Source: Pseudomonas sp. B21-015 (GTDB lineage Bacteria; Pseudomonadota; Gammaproteobacteria; Pseudomonadales; Pseudomonadaceae). From it: 64,000 nt of DNA. The position numbers and the translations under genes are program-made. Under the pieces are notes generated by a model. That model was not told where the DNA came from. It saw only the letters and a program-made list of their open reading frames with translations, and did no database searches. Positions 7,646 to 16,827 of the stretch are shown one piece after another; the first letter of the stretch is position 1; each line of letters begins with the position of its first letter. The stretch is from positions 6,448,001 through 6,512,000 of the forward strand of contig NZ_CP087196.1 in NCBI RefSeq assembly GCF_024749285.1, written 5' to 3'.

Positions 7646-7813
7646 TTAGTTGATTTCAATCATTTCGAAATCCATTTTGCCCACGCCGCAGTCCGGGCAC
7701 AGCCAGTCTTCCGGCACGTCCTGCCACAGCGTACCCGGCGCAATGCCTTCATCGGGCCAACCGTCGGCTTCGTTATAGATCAGGCCGCAGACCACACATT
7801 GCCACTTTTTCAT
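7646..7813 (-). CDS. rubA: Rubredoxin
   Basis: A 55-residue iron protein. The four iron ligands stand in the two classical pairs: CVVCG (C6 and C9) and CPDCG (C39 and C42), with the aromatic core residues Y13, W19, W30 and W37. It takes electrons from the reductase encoded 21 bases downstream and hands them to an oxygenase or peroxide-reducing partner. P. aeruginosa has two rubredoxins in tandem at this place; here only one is present before the divergent ubiC. Its length of 168 bases makes it easy to miss. Confidence 0.95.
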   Translation of the reverse strand: MKKWQCVVCGLIYNEADGWPDEGIAPGTLWQDVPEDWLCPDCGVGKMDFEMIEIN

Positions 7814-8012
7814 TCAGGTACTTCCTCAGATTCAGGCTTTTGCCGGCGCGAACGGTCGATGAGTGAAGCGCTGCCGTCCGGCTCAGGGCGTTTTGTACTG
7901 ATCGGGGCCGGCAGATGCAAGCCTGTTCGGCGCAACGGCAGGCCGGATCAATCAAAATCGCCGTCTGACATGGTAAGCTCGCCGCCTCATTTGCTGCCAA
8001 TAATGACTCACT

Positions 8013-8576
8013 GTGCCGCACTCAAAAGCCCCCTCCCCGACGCCGCTCTGGCTTCCACAAAGCCAACTGACGCCCCTCCCCGACACGTCTACGCTCGATT
8101 GGCTGTTCGATGAAGGGTCGCTGACCCGGCGCTTGATCCGCCTGTCGAATGACGGTTTCAGCGTCACGCCGCTGTTCGAAGGCTGGCAACCGCTGCGCGC
8201 CGACGAATGTGCCGCACTGGAGCTGGCCGAGGGCAGCGAAGGCTGGGTGCGCGAGGTGTATTTGCGCGGTAACGGCGACGCCTGGGTATTCGCCCGCAGC
8301 GTGGCGGCGCGTAGCGCGTTGCAAGGCGACGGCTTGCATATGGACGAGCTGGGCAGCCGCTCCCTGGGTGAATTGCTGTTTTGCGATCAGGCGTTTCAGC
8401 GCCGGGCCATCGAGGTTTGTCACTATCCTCAAGCATGGTTGCCGGTGGAGGCTCAGGCGCCTGAACTGTGGGGCCGGCGCTCGCGTTTCGACCGTGGCGC
8501 GTTAAGCGTGCTGGTGGCCGAGATCTTCCTGCCGACCTTGTGGCACGCCACCCGCGCCCATCCGGAGAACTGCTGA
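8013..8576 (+). CDS. ubiC: Chorismate lyase
   Basis: The product splits chorismate into 4-hydroxybenzoate and pyruvate, the first committed step of ubiquinone synthesis. The 187 residues match the UbiC size. Visible family features are [15 protein letters not shown] near 37-51, the [19 protein letters not shown] segment around 77-95 and the [10 protein letters not shown] strand near 113-122, ending with RRSRF. The start is taken as GTG at 8013, with only a weak ribosome site. Its stop overlaps the ubiA start by one base, so both are translated as a unit. Confidence 0.92.
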   Translation: MPHSKAPSPTPLWLPQSQLTPLPDTSTLDWLFDEGSLTRRLIRLSNDGFSVTPLFEGWQPLRADECAALELAEGSEGWVREVYLRGNGDAWVFARSVAARSALQGDGLHMDELGSRSLGELLFCDQAFQRRAIEVCHYPQAWLPVEAQAPELWGRRSRFDRGALSVLVAEIFLPTLWHATRAHPENC

Positions 8577-9466
8577 TGTACCAGAGCCTGCTCAAGTCCC
8601 TGAACCGCTTGAATCCACGGGCCTGGGATTTCATTCAGCTGACCCGCATGGACAAGCCGATCGGCATTTATCTGCTGCTATGGCCGACGTTGTGGGCATT
8701 GTGGATTGCCGGTGAAGGTTCGCCGTCATTGGCCAATATTGTGATTTTCGTGCTCGGCGTGGTGCTGACCCGTGCTGGCGGTTGCGTGATCAACGATTGG
8801 GCGGACCGCAAGGTCGATGGCCATGTAAAACGCACCGAGCAACGGCCACTGGTGAGCGGCAAGATCAGTTCAAAAGAAGCCCTGGTGTTCTTCGCGGTGC
8901 TGATGGGCGTGAGTTTCTTGCTGGTGCTGTGCACCAACGCGGCGACTGTCTGGCTGTCGCTGGGTGGTTTGGCCTTGGCTTTCACTTACCCGTTCATGAA
9001 GCGCTACACCTATTACCCGCAAGTGGTGTTGGGCGCGGCGTTCTCCTGGGGTATGCCAATGGCGTTCACTGCCGAGACCGGTGAGCTTCCAGCCTCAGCG
9101 TGGTTGCTGTGGATCGCCAATTTGTTGTGGACGGTTGGCTACGACACCTATTACGCGATGACTGATCGCGACGACGACTTGAAAATCGGGGTGAAATCCA
9201 CCGCGATTCTGTTTGGCGATGCCGACAGGGCGATCATCGTGACCCTGCAAGGCCTGGCGTTGGGTTGCCTGCTGCTGGCGGGTTCGAAATTCCATCTCGG
9301 CGGCTGGTTCCACCTTGGGTTGCTGGTGGCGGCGGGCTGTTTTGCGTGGGAGTTCTGGTACACCCGCAGCAAGGACCGGATGCGCTGCTTCCAGGCGTTT
9401 TTGCATAACCATTGGGCGGGGTTGGCGATTTTCGTGGGGATTGTGCTGGATTACGCGTTGCGCTGA
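8576..9466 (+). CDS. ubiA: 4-hydroxybenzoate polyprenyltransferase
   Basis: The 296-residue inner-membrane enzyme joins the polyprenyl tail to the UbiC product 4-hydroxybenzoate. Two aspartate-rich magnesium-diphosphate motifs are present: [12 protein letters not shown] at 73-84 and [19 protein letters not shown] around 185-203. About eight or nine hydrophobic segments surround them. ATG 8576 overlaps the ubiC stop (TGATG) and gives the family start MYQSLL; a longer in-frame start at 8468 would lie deep in ubiC and is rejected. Confidence 0.96.
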   Translation: MYQSLLKSLNRLNPRAWDFIQLTRMDKPIGIYLLLWPTLWALWIAGEGSPSLANIVIFVLGVVLTRAGGCVINDWADRKVDGHVKRTEQRPLVSGKISSKEALVFFAVLMGVSFLLVLCTNAATVWLSLGGLALAFTYPFMKRYTYYPQVVLGAAFSWGMPMAFTAETGELPASAWLLWIANLLWTVGYDTYYAMTDRDDDLKIGVKSTAILFGDADRAIIVTLQGLALGCLLLAGSKFHLGGWFHLGLLVAAGCFAWEFWYTRSKDRMRCFQAFLHNHWAGLAIFVGIVLDYALR

Positions 9467-9480
9467 CTGCGATTGAACTA

Positions 9481-9542
9481 TAGCAGCTGCCGCAGGCTGC
9501 GTTCGGCTGCGCAGCCGAACGCAGGCTTCGCCAGCTGCTACA
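9481..9542. repeat. Palindromic REP-like element, GCTGC family
   Basis: TAGCAGCTGCCGCAGGCTGC and GTTCGGCTGC face their inverse GCAGCCGAAC and GCAGGCTTCGCCAGCTGCTA. It is a near-perfect 60-base palindrome just after ubiA and before the convergent gene. The same core recurs at 55899-56030. Confidence 0.85.
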
Positions 9543-9581
9543 GGCTCCCCGTGACCAAGTCCGAGGAGCGGATTACACGGG

Positions 9582-9959
9582 TCAGTGCTTCGGCATGTGC
9601 CACATATCTTTGTAACCTTCGCCGTTCTTATCGCCAGGCTTCATGTCCATTTTGTAGGTGTACATCGGCTTGCCGTCATAAGCCCACTGCATCATGCCGT
9701 CATCACGCTTGATGATCGTCCATTCACCTTCGGCCTTGGCACCCGCTGGAGCCATCATCGGTGGCCACATCTTGGCGCAATCGGCATTACACATCGACTT
9801 ACCGCCAGTGTCCTTGTCGAACGTGTAAACGGTCATACCCTTGTGGTCGACCATCACGCCGTCTTTCATCATGGCCGGTTCGGCGGCAAAGGCCACGGAC
9901 GGCAACGTTAGCGCAGCCGTGACCAGCAGGGCCTTCCAGGATTGAGCAATGTGATTCAT
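9582..9959 (-). CDS. Secreted COG4315-type repeat protein
   Basis: The 125-residue protein has a signal peptide (MNHIAQSWKALLVTAALTLP then SVAFA, cleavage about residue 26). Two copies of the 'secreted repeat' (PF03640) follow: GMTVYTFDKDTGGKSMCNADCAKMWPP around 41-67 and GKPMYTYKMDMKPGDKNGEGYKDMWH around 95-120. The function of the family is unknown; members are periplasmic and rich in methionine, and two cysteines lie in the first repeat. It is alone and convergent with ubiA. Confidence 0.88.
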   Translation of the reverse strand: MNHIAQSWKALLVTAALTLPSVAFAAEPAMMKDGVMVDHKGMTVYTFDKDTGGKSMCNADCAKMWPPMMAPAGAKAEGEWTIIKRDDGMMQWAYDGKPMYTYKMDMKPGDKNGEGYKDMWHMPKH

Positions 9960-10041
9960 GGAAACCTTCCTCTTGTGGTTGTCAGGATTCGGACTTGAGA
10001 GCTTAGTTCAGGATCGCGACAATCGCAGGGCGGCTAAAATA

Positions 10042-10059
10042 CTGTCACACGACTGCAAT
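10042..10059 (+). promoter_or_regulatory. Candidate Pho box upstream of phoB
   Basis: CTGTCAC and CTGCAAT stand 11 bases apart start to start, as in the Pho box (two 7-base half-sites of CTGTCAT type with a 4-base spacer). It lies 54 bases before phoB and would allow PhoB to control its own gene. Confidence 0.65.
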
Positions 10060-10082
10060 AATTCCGTTATCTAATGCGGCGC

Positions 10083-10100
10083 AAGACAGTTAAATGACAA
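10083..10100 (-). promoter_or_regulatory. Second Pho-box-like site, inverse orientation
   Basis: On the minus strand it reads TTGTCAT, four bases, CTGTCTT. It ends just before the phoB ribosome site (GAGG at 10102). Its position so near the start suggests repression or a chance match. Confidence 0.4.
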
Positions 10101-10112
10101 GAGGATTAAGGC

Positions 10113-10802
10113 ATGGTTGGCAGGAGCATTCTGATCGTCGACGACGAAGCGCCCATTCGCGAAATGATCGCTGTTGCGTTGGAGATGGCCGGCTACGACT
10201 GCCTGGAGGCGGAGAACTCGCAGCAGGCCCATGCCATTATCGTCGACCGTAAACCGGACCTGATTTTGCTCGACTGGATGCTGCCCGGCACCTCCGGCAT
10301 CGAGCTGGCCCGCCGCCTCAAGCGCGATGAACTGACCGGTGATATCCCGATCATCATGCTTACCGCCAAGGGCGAAGAGGACAACAAGATCCAGGGCCTG
10401 GAAGTCGGCGCTGACGACTACATCACCAAACCGTTTTCCCCCCGTGAGCTGGTTGCGCGCCTCAAAGCCGTGCTGCGACGCGCTGGCCCGACCGATGGCG
10501 AAGCGCCGATCGAAGTCGGCGGCCTGTTGCTGGACCCGATCAGCCACCGCGTGACCATTGACGGCAAACCCGCCGAGATGGGCCCGACCGAGTACCGTCT
10601 GTTGCAGTTTTTCATGACCCACCAGGAGCGCGCGTACACCCGTGGCCAATTGCTGGATCAGGTCTGGGGCGGCAATGTCTACGTTGAAGAGCGCACCGTC
10701 GACGTGCACATCCGTCGCCTGCGCAAAGCCCTCGGCGATGCTTACGAAAACCTGGTACAAACCGTGCGCGGCACCGGCTACCGGTTCTCCACCAAGGCCT
10801 GA
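10113..10802 (+). CDS. phoB: Phosphate response regulator PhoB
   Basis: The 229-residue OmpR-type activator of the phosphate-starvation regulon. The receiver domain (1-120) has the acidic pair D10-D11, phospho-acceptor D54 in LLDWMLPG, T84 and K106 in TKPF. The winged-helix domain (about 128-228) ends with [14 protein letters not shown] and VRGTGYRF. Phosphorylated PhoB binds Pho boxes such as those before pstS and pstC in this window. phoR follows 39 bases on, in one unit. Confidence 0.98.
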   Translation: MVGRSILIVDDEAPIREMIAVALEMAGYDCLEAENSQQAHAIIVDRKPDLILLDWMLPGTSGIELARRLKRDELTGDIPIIMLTAKGEEDNKIQGLEVGADDYITKPFSPRELVARLKAVLRRAGPTDGEAPIEVGGLLLDPISHRVTIDGKPAEMGPTEYRLLQFFMTHQERAYTRGQLLDQVWGGNVYVEERTVDVHIRRLRKALGDAYENLVQTVRGTGYRFSTKA

Positions 10803-10841
10803 GCCGACCGCCAGACTTGCTGACAAGGATGCATATTTTTC

Positions 10842-12164
10842 GTGAACCAAAACTGGCATGGCACCCTGATTCGCCACATGCTGTTGCTGGTCACCGCCTG
10901 CCTGGTGATCGGCCTGATTTCCGGCTATTACGGCTGGAGCCTCGCCGTGGGCCTGGGCCTTTACCTGGCCTGGACCCTCAAGCAACTGCTGCGTCTGCAC
11001 GAATGGCTGCGCCTGCACCAACCCGATGAAGCACCGCCCGACGGCTACGGCCTGTGGGGTGAAGTATTCGACAGCATTTACCACCTGCAACGCCGTGACC
11101 AACGGGTACGCGGGCGCTTGCAAGCGGTGATCGACCGGGTCCAGGAATCCACCGCCGCGCTGAAAGACGCGGTGATCATGCTCGACAGCGACGGCAACCT
11201 GGAATGGTGGAATCGCGCTGCCGAAACCCTGCTGGGCCTCAAGACCCCTCAAGACAGCGGCCAGCCCGTGACCAACCTGGTGCGTCATCCGCGCTTCAAG
11301 GAATACTTCGAGCAGAACAGCTACGCCGAGCCGTTGGAAATTCCTTCGCCGATCAATGATCGCCTGCGCATTCAGCTGTACATCACCCGCTATGGCAACA
11401 ACGAACATTTGATGCTGGTGCGCGACGTGACGCGAATTCATCAGCTGGAACAGATGCGCAAAGACTTCATCGCCAACGTGTCCCACGAGCTGCGCACGCC
11501 GCTGACGGTGATCTGCGGCTACCTGGAAACTCTGCTCGACAATGTCGAGGAAGTGAACCCGCGCTGGAGCCGTGCCCTGCAGCAGATGCAGCAGCAAGGC
11601 GGGCGCATGCAGACCTTGCTCAACGATTTGCTGCTGCTGGCCAAACTGGAAGCCACCGATTACCCGTCGGACAACCAGCCAGTGTCCATCGACAGCCTGT
11701 TGCAATCGATCAAGAGCGACGCTCAGCAGCTGTCCGGTCAACGCAATCAGCGCATCACCCTGGAAGCCGACCCGACAATTCTGCTCAAGGGCAGTGAAGC
11801 CGAACTACGCAGCGCGTTTTCCAACCTGGTGTTCAACGCAGTGAAATACACCCCCGCCGAAGGCAATATCCGCATTCGCTGGTGGGGCGACGATCAAGGC
11901 GCACACCTGAGCGTGCAGGATTCGGGGATCGGCATCGACAGCAAACACTTGCCGCGCCTGACGGAACGCTTCTACCGCGTCGACTCCAGCCGCAACTCCA
12001 ACACCGGCGGCACCGGGCTGGGGCTGGCCATCGTCAAACACGTGTTGCTGCGCCACCGGGCACGCATGGAAATCAGCAGTGTGCCGGGGCACGGCAGCAC
12101 GTTTACCTGTCATTTTGCGCCGGCCCAGGTCACCAAATCCCGCGTCATCAGCGCCGCCGACTGA
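10842..12164 (+). CDS. phoR: Phosphate sensor kinase PhoR
   Basis: The 440-residue inner-membrane histidine kinase has two hydrophobic segments at about 12-28 and 30-46, a DUF3329-like linker, a PAS domain at about 95-200, the H-box FIANVSHELRTPL with H215, and the ATPase domain with N- and G-boxes (LVFNAVKYT, DSGIGI, GGTGLGLAIVKHVL). It has no large periplasmic sensor domain and reads phosphate through PstSCAB-PhoU. Start GTG 10842 gives the expected MNQNW. A terminator follows at 12222. Confidence 0.98.
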   Translation: MNQNWHGTLIRHMLLLVTACLVIGLISGYYGWSLAVGLGLYLAWTLKQLLRLHEWLRLHQPDEAPPDGYGLWGEVFDSIYHLQRRDQRVRGRLQAVIDRVQESTAALKDAVIMLDSDGNLEWWNRAAETLLGLKTPQDSGQPVTNLVRHPRFKEYFEQNSYAEPLEIPSPINDRLRIQLYITRYGNNEHLMLVRDVTRIHQLEQMRKDFIANVSHELRTPLTVICGYLETLLDNVEEVNPRWSRALQQMQQQGGRMQTLLNDLLLLAKLEATDYPSDNQPVSIDSLLQSIKSDAQQLSGQRNQRITLEADPTILLKGSEAELRSAFSNLVFNAVKYTPAEGNIRIRWWGDDQGAHLSVQDSGIGIDSKHLPRLTERFYRVDSSRNSNTGGTGLGLAIVKHVLLRHRARMEISSVPGHGSTFTCHFAPAQVTKSRVISAAD

Positions 12165-12221
12165 TACCGGCCAGCACTCGCCACTAGTCAATCATCCGGT
12201 CAGCCGCTACATTGGCTGACT

Positions 12222-12250
12222 TGTGCCTGCCCTTCAGGCGCACTTTTTTC
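12222..12250 (+). terminator. Terminator after phoBR
   Basis: GTGCCTG pairs with CAGGCGCAC (a two-base bulge) around CCCTT and is followed by six T. A preceding small stem (GTCAGCC and GGCTGAC, 12199-12220) may strengthen it. Confidence 0.75.
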
Positions 12251-12287
12251 TTTCCTTTCGAATACACGGAACCTGCAAAACTCCATC

Positions 12288-13628
12288 ATGGACCCTTCCC
12301 CTGGCTTGACCCTCGCAACAATATTCGCCGACTTCGGCATGATTCTTTTTGCTCTGATCCTGGTTTTGCTCAACGGCTTTTTCGTTGCGGCAGAGTTTGC
12401 CATGGTCAAACTGCGCTCGACCCGGGTCGAAGCCATCGCTGAACAGCACGGCTGGCGCGGACACATCCTGCGCACCGTGCACAGTCAGCTCGATGCTTAC
12501 CTCTCGGCCTGCCAATTGGGTATCACCCTCGCCTCCCTCGGCCTGGGCTGGGTCGGCGAACCGGCGTTCGCACACCTCCTGGAACCCGTGCTGAGTGCCG
12601 TGGGCGTAGATTCCGCTGAAGTGGTCAAGGCGGTTTCGTTCTTCACGGCGTTCTTCATCATTTCGTACCTGCACATCGTGGTCGGCGAACTGGCCCCGAA
12701 ATCCTGGGCCATCCGCAAACCCGAGCTGCTGTCGCTCTGGACCGCCGTGCCGCTGTACCTGTTCTACTGGGCCATGTACCCGGCCATTTACCTGCTCAAC
12801 GCCAGCGCCAACCAGATCCTGCGCATCGCAGGGCAAGGTGAACCCGGCCCGCACCACGAGCACCATTACAGCCGTGAAGAACTGAAACTGATCCTGCACT
12901 CCAGCCGCGGCCAGGACCCAAGCGATCAAGGCATGCGCGTACTGGCCTCGGCGGTGGAAATGGGCGAGCTGGAAGTGGTCGACTGGGCCAACTCCCGGGA
13001 AGATCTGGTCACCCTTGAGTTCAACGCACCGCTCAAGGAAATCCTGGCGTTGTTCCGTCGCCACAAGTTCAGCCGTTATCCGGTGTACGACAGCGAGCGT
13101 CAGGAGTTCGTCGGCCTGCTGCACATCAAGGATCTGCTGCTGGAACTGGCCGCCCTGGACCACATTCCCGAGTCGTTCAACCTCGCCGAACTGACCCGGC
13201 CGCTGGAACGCGTGTCGCGGCACATGCCACTGTCGCAACTGCTGGAACAATTTCGCAAGGGCGGCTCGCATTTCGCCGTGGTCGAGGAAGCCGACGGCAA
13301 CATCATTGGCTACCTGACCATGGAAGACGTGCTGGAAGTGCTGGTGGGCGACATTCAGGACGAACACCGCAAGGCCGAACGCGGGATCCTCGCGTATCAG
13401 CCAGGCAAGCTGCTGGTGCGGGGCGATACGCCGCTGTTCAAGGTGGAGCGTCTGCTGGGTATCGACCTGGACCACATCGAAGCCGAAACCCTCGCCGGGC
13501 TGGTCTACGAAACCCTGAAACGGGTGCCGGAAGAGGAAGAAGTGCTGGAAGTCGAAGGTTTGCGGATCATCATCAAGAAGATGAAAGGGCCGAAGATTGT
13601 TTTGGCCAAGGTGTTGATGCTGGATTAA
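12288..13628 (+). CDS. CNNM/CorC-type membrane protein (hemolysin family)
   Basis: The 446-residue protein has the CNNM transporter fold: an N-terminal DUF21 membrane part (segments at about 10-32, 62-85, 98-122 and 140-160), a cytoplasmic CBS pair at about 205-335 (REDLVTLEF, KFSRYPVYD, YLTMEDVLEVLVGDI), and a C-terminal CorC_HlyC domain (about 350-440, VRGDTPLFKVERLLGID). Proteins of this family are linked to magnesium or cobalt efflux; the hemolysin name is historical. It follows phoBR but has its own leader after the terminator. No metal-responsive signal is visible. Confidence 0.9.
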   Translation: MDPSPGLTLATIFADFGMILFALILVLLNGFFVAAEFAMVKLRSTRVEAIAEQHGWRGHILRTVHSQLDAYLSACQLGITLASLGLGWVGEPAFAHLLEPVLSAVGVDSAEVVKAVSFFTAFFIISYLHIVVGELAPKSWAIRKPELLSLWTAVPLYLFYWAMYPAIYLLNASANQILRIAGQGEPGPHHEHHYSREELKLILHSSRGQDPSDQGMRVLASAVEMGELEVVDWANSREDLVTLEFNAPLKEILALFRRHKFSRYPVYDSERQEFVGLLHIKDLLLELAALDHIPESFNLAELTRPLERVSRHMPLSQLLEQFRKGGSHFAVVEEADGNIIGYLTMEDVLEVLVGDIQDEHRKAERGILAYQPGKLLVRGDTPLFKVERLLGIDLDHIEAETLAGLVYETLKRVPEEEEVLEVEGLRIIIKKMKGPKIVLAKVLMLD

Positions 13629-13657
13629 TGCCCTGATCCAGATCCGCGTCGACCCCT

Positions 13658-13722
13658 TCGCGGGCAAGCCCGCTCCCACAAGGATTTGCACAGGACCTGT
13701 GGGAGCGGGCTTGCCCGCGATG
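13658..13722. repeat. REP doublet, GCGGGCTTGCCCGC type
   Basis: Two inverted copies of the core GTGGGAGCGGGCTTGCCCGC flank about 20 bases between the convergent CNNM and M23 genes. Confidence 0.9.
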
Positions 13723-13742
13723 GCGTTGGGTCAGGCAACTCC

Positions 13743-14645
13743 TTACTGCTTGCCCAACGCAAAGTTGGGCAACGCGCCTACCGGTTGATTGAACTGGTAC
13801 GGAATCGACACCAGCCCCAACCCGGTATTGCGCTGCACCACGAAGTGCAGGTGGGGGCCGCTGCTGTTGCCAGTGTTGCCCGACAGCGCCAGCGCACTGC
13901 CTACCGTCACCCGCTGACCTTCCCGCACGCTGACCGAACCCTTCTTGAGGTGCAGGTACACGCCCATGGTCCCGTCATCGTGCAGCACCCGCACGAAATT
14001 GCCCGACGGGTCGTTGCCGCGTCCGGTCTGGCCATTCTCGGTTTTCACCACCACCCCGCCGCGCGCCGCGATGATCGGCGTGCCTTCGGGCATGGCGATG
14101 TCCATCGCATAACGGTTCTTCGGCCCGTAGTGGCTGTATTGGCCATTAGGGCCCTGGCTCAGCCGAAACGGCCCGCCACGCCAAGGCAGTGGATATCGAT
14201 AGGCCATGGTGGCCCCTGAGGGGTCGCCCAGGGAATACTCGAACCTTGGGGTGTAGACCAGCGGCCTTCCGGCGTTCGTCGCCTTGAGCAGTGCCAGACG
14301 TAGGTTACTGCGCGCCGGCATAACCCGACGGATCGGCCGGCTCGGCGCACCGCTGACGTTCTTCAGCCCGTCGAAACTCAGCTCGATCTCGACCGGCGCA
14401 TACAGGTCGTTACGCACGAACACACTGTCCATGCCCCCCTGCTTCTTGATGTCGAGGTACACCTGCCGCTCAAGGCGCTCGACCATCCGGTCCCGGAAAA
14501 CGAACACCTTCGCGCCCTTGGTGGGGCGGTCGCTGTAAGAGACCACGCCACTGGCGTCGGTGGACCTGTAGATCGTCATGGCCACAGCCGAGGTGGAGGC
14601 CATGAACAGACCACAGAAAAACAGCAGGCGCGCGAGCATGGGCAA
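13743..14645 (-). CDS. M23 family metallopeptidase with DUF4124 domain
   Basis: The 300-residue protein is exported (signal peptide 1-22, ending SAVA) and cuts peptidoglycan cross-links or acts as a LytM-type amidase activator. A DUF4124 segment (TIYRSTDASGVVSYSDRP at 24-41) follows the signal. The LytM domain covers about 155-285, with zinc-ligand candidates H172 and D182 (SHYGP-NRYAMDIA) and H265/H267 (GPHLHF), and the supporting H232 in YLHL. All key residues are present, so it is probably active. It is alone on the minus strand, convergent with the CNNM gene. Confidence 0.93.
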   Translation of the reverse strand: MPMLARLLFFCGLFMASTSAVAMTIYRSTDASGVVSYSDRPTKGAKVFVFRDRMVERLERQVYLDIKKQGGMDSVFVRNDLYAPVEIELSFDGLKNVSGAPSRPIRRVMPARSNLRLALLKATNAGRPLVYTPRFEYSLGDPSGATMAYRYPLPWRGGPFRLSQGPNGQYSHYGPKNRYAMDIAMPEGTPIIAARGGVVVKTENGQTGRGNDPSGNFVRVLHDDGTMGVYLHLKKGSVSVREGQRVTVGSALALSGNTGNSSGPHLHFVVQRNTGLGLVSIPYQFNQPVGALPNFALGKQ

Positions 14646-14758
14646 GATTCTGTCGAGTAAGGCCTGGGAAGGAGCCTAGCAGCTGAAATGGACCTGCGTA
14701 GTCGACAGATGTTTCAAAATGGGCGGATCAGGGGATGTGTGGTGAATGTGATGGCCCC

Positions 14759-14822
14759 TTCGCGAGCAAGCCCGCTCCCACAGTGGAATGCATTCCACTG
14801 TGGGAGCGGACTTGCTCGCGAA
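14759..14822. repeat. REP doublet with palindromic centre
   Basis: Inverted cores CGCGAGCAAGCCCGCTCCCA and TGGGAGCGGACTTGCTCGCG are joined by a perfectly palindromic centre (CAGTGGAATG and CATTCCACTG), so all 64 bases can form one hairpin. Confidence 0.9.
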
Positions 14823-14845
14823 GACGGACTGTCAGGCGGCGAAGA

Positions 14846-15799
14846 TTACGCGCCAGGAACGAAATGCTTCTGCGCAGTACCACGGGCGATCAGGCGGGAG
14901 ATGTAGTCAAGCTTCTGCGCATCCTGATCGACAAAGCGGAAGGTCAGTTGCAGCCACTCGCTGTCGGGCTTCGGCTCGTGGGCGACGATGGCGTGCAGGT
15001 AGCCGTTGAGACGGGCAATTTCGGCGTTGTCGCCCTGCTCCAGGTCGAGTACGGCGCTGTCGAGGACTTGCGGCAAGGTGTCGCTGCGCTTCACCACCAG
15101 CAGCGCTTCCTTGATGCTCAAGGCCTTGATCACACATTGCTGAGTGCCGCTCGGCAAGCGCAGTTGGCCTTGGCCACGACCGCCAGCTGAGGCGGCGACA
15201 GAGGCGGCAGGTGCCTTGACCGGCGGGCTGTTGAGCAAGCCACGGGCAGGCGCGGCCGCCGGGGCTGGCGCAGCGGCGGCAGGTTTGGCGAACGGGTTGA
15301 CCGGCGCAGCCGAGGGTGCGACCACCGCCGCTTTGCCGCCAGTCAACGCGCTCAGGGAATCGTTACCGAACGCCGAGTTCATTTTGGTTGGCGCGCTGTT
15401 CATCAAGGTGTCGAGCTTGCCGACCTTGTTCAGCGCCTGCTTGACCTTGGTCAGTAGCTGCTCGTTGGTGAACGGCTTGCTGACATAGCCGGAAACCCCG
15501 GCCTGGATCGCCTGGACCACGTTCTCTTTGTCGCCACGGCTGGTCACCATCACGAACGGCATGCTCTTGAGGTTGTCCTGCTCGCGGCACCAGGTCAGCA
15601 GCTCCAGGCCGGACATTTCCGGCATTTCCCAGTCGCACAGAACCAGGTCGAACGCTTCCTTGGCCAGCATGGCCTGGGCCTTTTTGCCGTTGACTGCATC
15701 TTCGGTCCGGATCCCCGGGAAGTAGTTACGCAGGCACTTCTTTACCAGGTCACGAATGAACGACGCATCGTCCACGACCAACACACTGATCTTGCTCAT
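14846..15799 (-). CDS. CheY-like response regulator with C-terminal PilZ-like region
   Basis: The 317-residue protein has an N-terminal receiver domain (1-122; D10-D11, acceptor D56 in LCDWEMPE, K108 in SKPF), a low-complexity alanine/proline linker (about 150-200), and a C-terminal domain (about 205-317) resembling a divergent PilZ fold, without the RxxxR c-di-GMP motif being obvious. The start is MSKISVLVVDD at 15799 with GGGTG upstream; a longer frame to 15856 has no such support. It follows phoU in the pst direction, as in P. aeruginosa from memory. Its output is unknown. Confidence 0.85.
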   Translation of the reverse strand: MSKISVLVVDDASFIRDLVKKCLRNYFPGIRTEDAVNGKKAQAMLAKEAFDLVLCDWEMPEMSGLELLTWCREQDNLKSMPFVMVTSRGDKENVVQAIQAGVSGYVSKPFTNEQLLTKVKQALNKVGKLDTLMNSAPTKMNSAFGNDSLSALTGGKAAVVAPSAAPVNPFAKPAAAAPAPAAAPARGLLNSPPVKAPAASVAASAGGRGQGQLRLPSGTQQCVIKALSIKEALLVVKRSDTLPQVLDSAVLDLEQGDNAEIARLNGYLHAIVAHEPKPDSEWLQLTFRFVDQDAQKLDYISRLIARGTAQKHFVPGA

Positions 15800-15951
15800 C
15801 CAACACCCCTTTAAAAATCCCGGCAAGCATAACGCTGGCTGATGGCACTTTGCCAAAACTCTTCAGTCACGCCGGGACTTTTCGTTCGCGGGTGCTGCTT
15901 TTCTATTCGGTTTTTCAATTCGGCTTTTCAATTCGAGAGCCTCACGCAAAC

Positions 15952-15984
15952 AAAAACGCCCGGCCAAAGGGCCGGGCGCTTTTC
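15952..15984. terminator. Bidirectional terminator after phoU
   Basis: GCCCGGCC pairs with GGCCGGGC around AAAG, flanked by A runs and T runs on both sides. It lies 10 bases past the phoU stop and separates phoU from the next regulator gene. Confidence 0.9.
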
Positions 15985-15994
15985 TTGGGCAATC

Positions 15995-16756
15995 TTACTT
16001 ATCGTCAGCTTTGCCCGGAACATTAGCGGTTTCGGCACTTGTGCCTTCAACTTCTTCTTTCATGCGCTTGAGGCCCAGGTGACGCACGTCAGTGCCGCGC
16101 ACCAAGTAAATCACCAGTTCCGAGATATTGCGCGCATGGTCGCCGATCCGCTCCAGGGAACGCAGCACCCAGATAATGCTCAAGACCCGTGAGATAGAGC
16201 GCGGGTCTTCCATCATGTAGGTGGCAAGTTCACGCAGCGCGGTCTTGTATTCGCGGTCGATGATCTTGTCGTATTGCGCCACCGACAACGCCAGGTCGGC
16301 GTCGAAGCGGGCAAACGCGTCCAGGGCATCGCGAACCATGTTGCGCACCTGGTCGCCGATGTGGCGAACCTCGACGTAACCGCGCGGCGCTTCACCTTCT
16401 TCGCACAACTGGATGGCACGACGGGCGATCTTGGTGGCTTCGTCGCCGATGCGCTCCAGGTCGATCACCGACTTGGAGATGCTGATGATCAGACGCAAGT
16501 CCGACGCCGCCGGCTGACGACGGGCCAGAATGCGCAGGCATTCTTCGTCGATGTTGCGTTCCATCTGGTTGATCTGGTCGTCGATCTCGCGCACTTGCTG
16601 GGCCAGGCCAGAGTCGGCCTCGATCAGCGCGGTCACCGCGTCGTTGACCTGCTTTTCCACCAGCCCGCCCATGGCCAGGAGGTGGCTGCGCACTTCCTCG
16701 AGCTCAGCGTTGAACTGCGCGGAGATGTGATGGGTAAGGCCTTCTTTACTAATCAT
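15995..16756 (-). CDS. phoU: Phosphate transport regulator PhoU
   Basis: The 253-residue all-helical protein links the Pst transporter to PhoR, holding PhoB inactive when phosphate is plentiful. It shows two PhoU repeats, each with a metal-binding E/D-x-x-x-D pattern: MERNIDEECLRILARRQP near 66-83 with DLERIGDEATKIA near 100-112, and REYKTALRELATYM with SLERIGDHARNISE near 200-213. It is 71 bases downstream of pstB in the same orientation. The start ATG 16756 gives the family N-terminus MISKEGLTHHIS. Confidence 0.97.
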   Translation of the reverse strand: MISKEGLTHHISAQFNAELEEVRSHLLAMGGLVEKQVNDAVTALIEADSGLAQQVREIDDQINQMERNIDEECLRILARRQPAASDLRLIISISKSVIDLERIGDEATKIARRAIQLCEEGEAPRGYVEVRHIGDQVRNMVRDALDAFARFDADLALSVAQYDKIIDREYKTALRELATYMMEDPRSISRVLSIIWVLRSLERIGDHARNISELVIYLVRGTDVRHLGLKRMKEEVEGTSAETANVPGKADDK

Positions 16757-16827
16757 GTTGGCGTCCTTGGAGCGTCCGGTAAGGTGCGGTGGACCGCAGC
16801 GTCAGTTCAGTGAGCAACAACAGCTTC

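Noticed and set aside
10071..11741. Minus-strand ORF of 556 codons opposite phoB and phoR
   Set aside because: It is a shadow frame of two certain genes, biased in composition.
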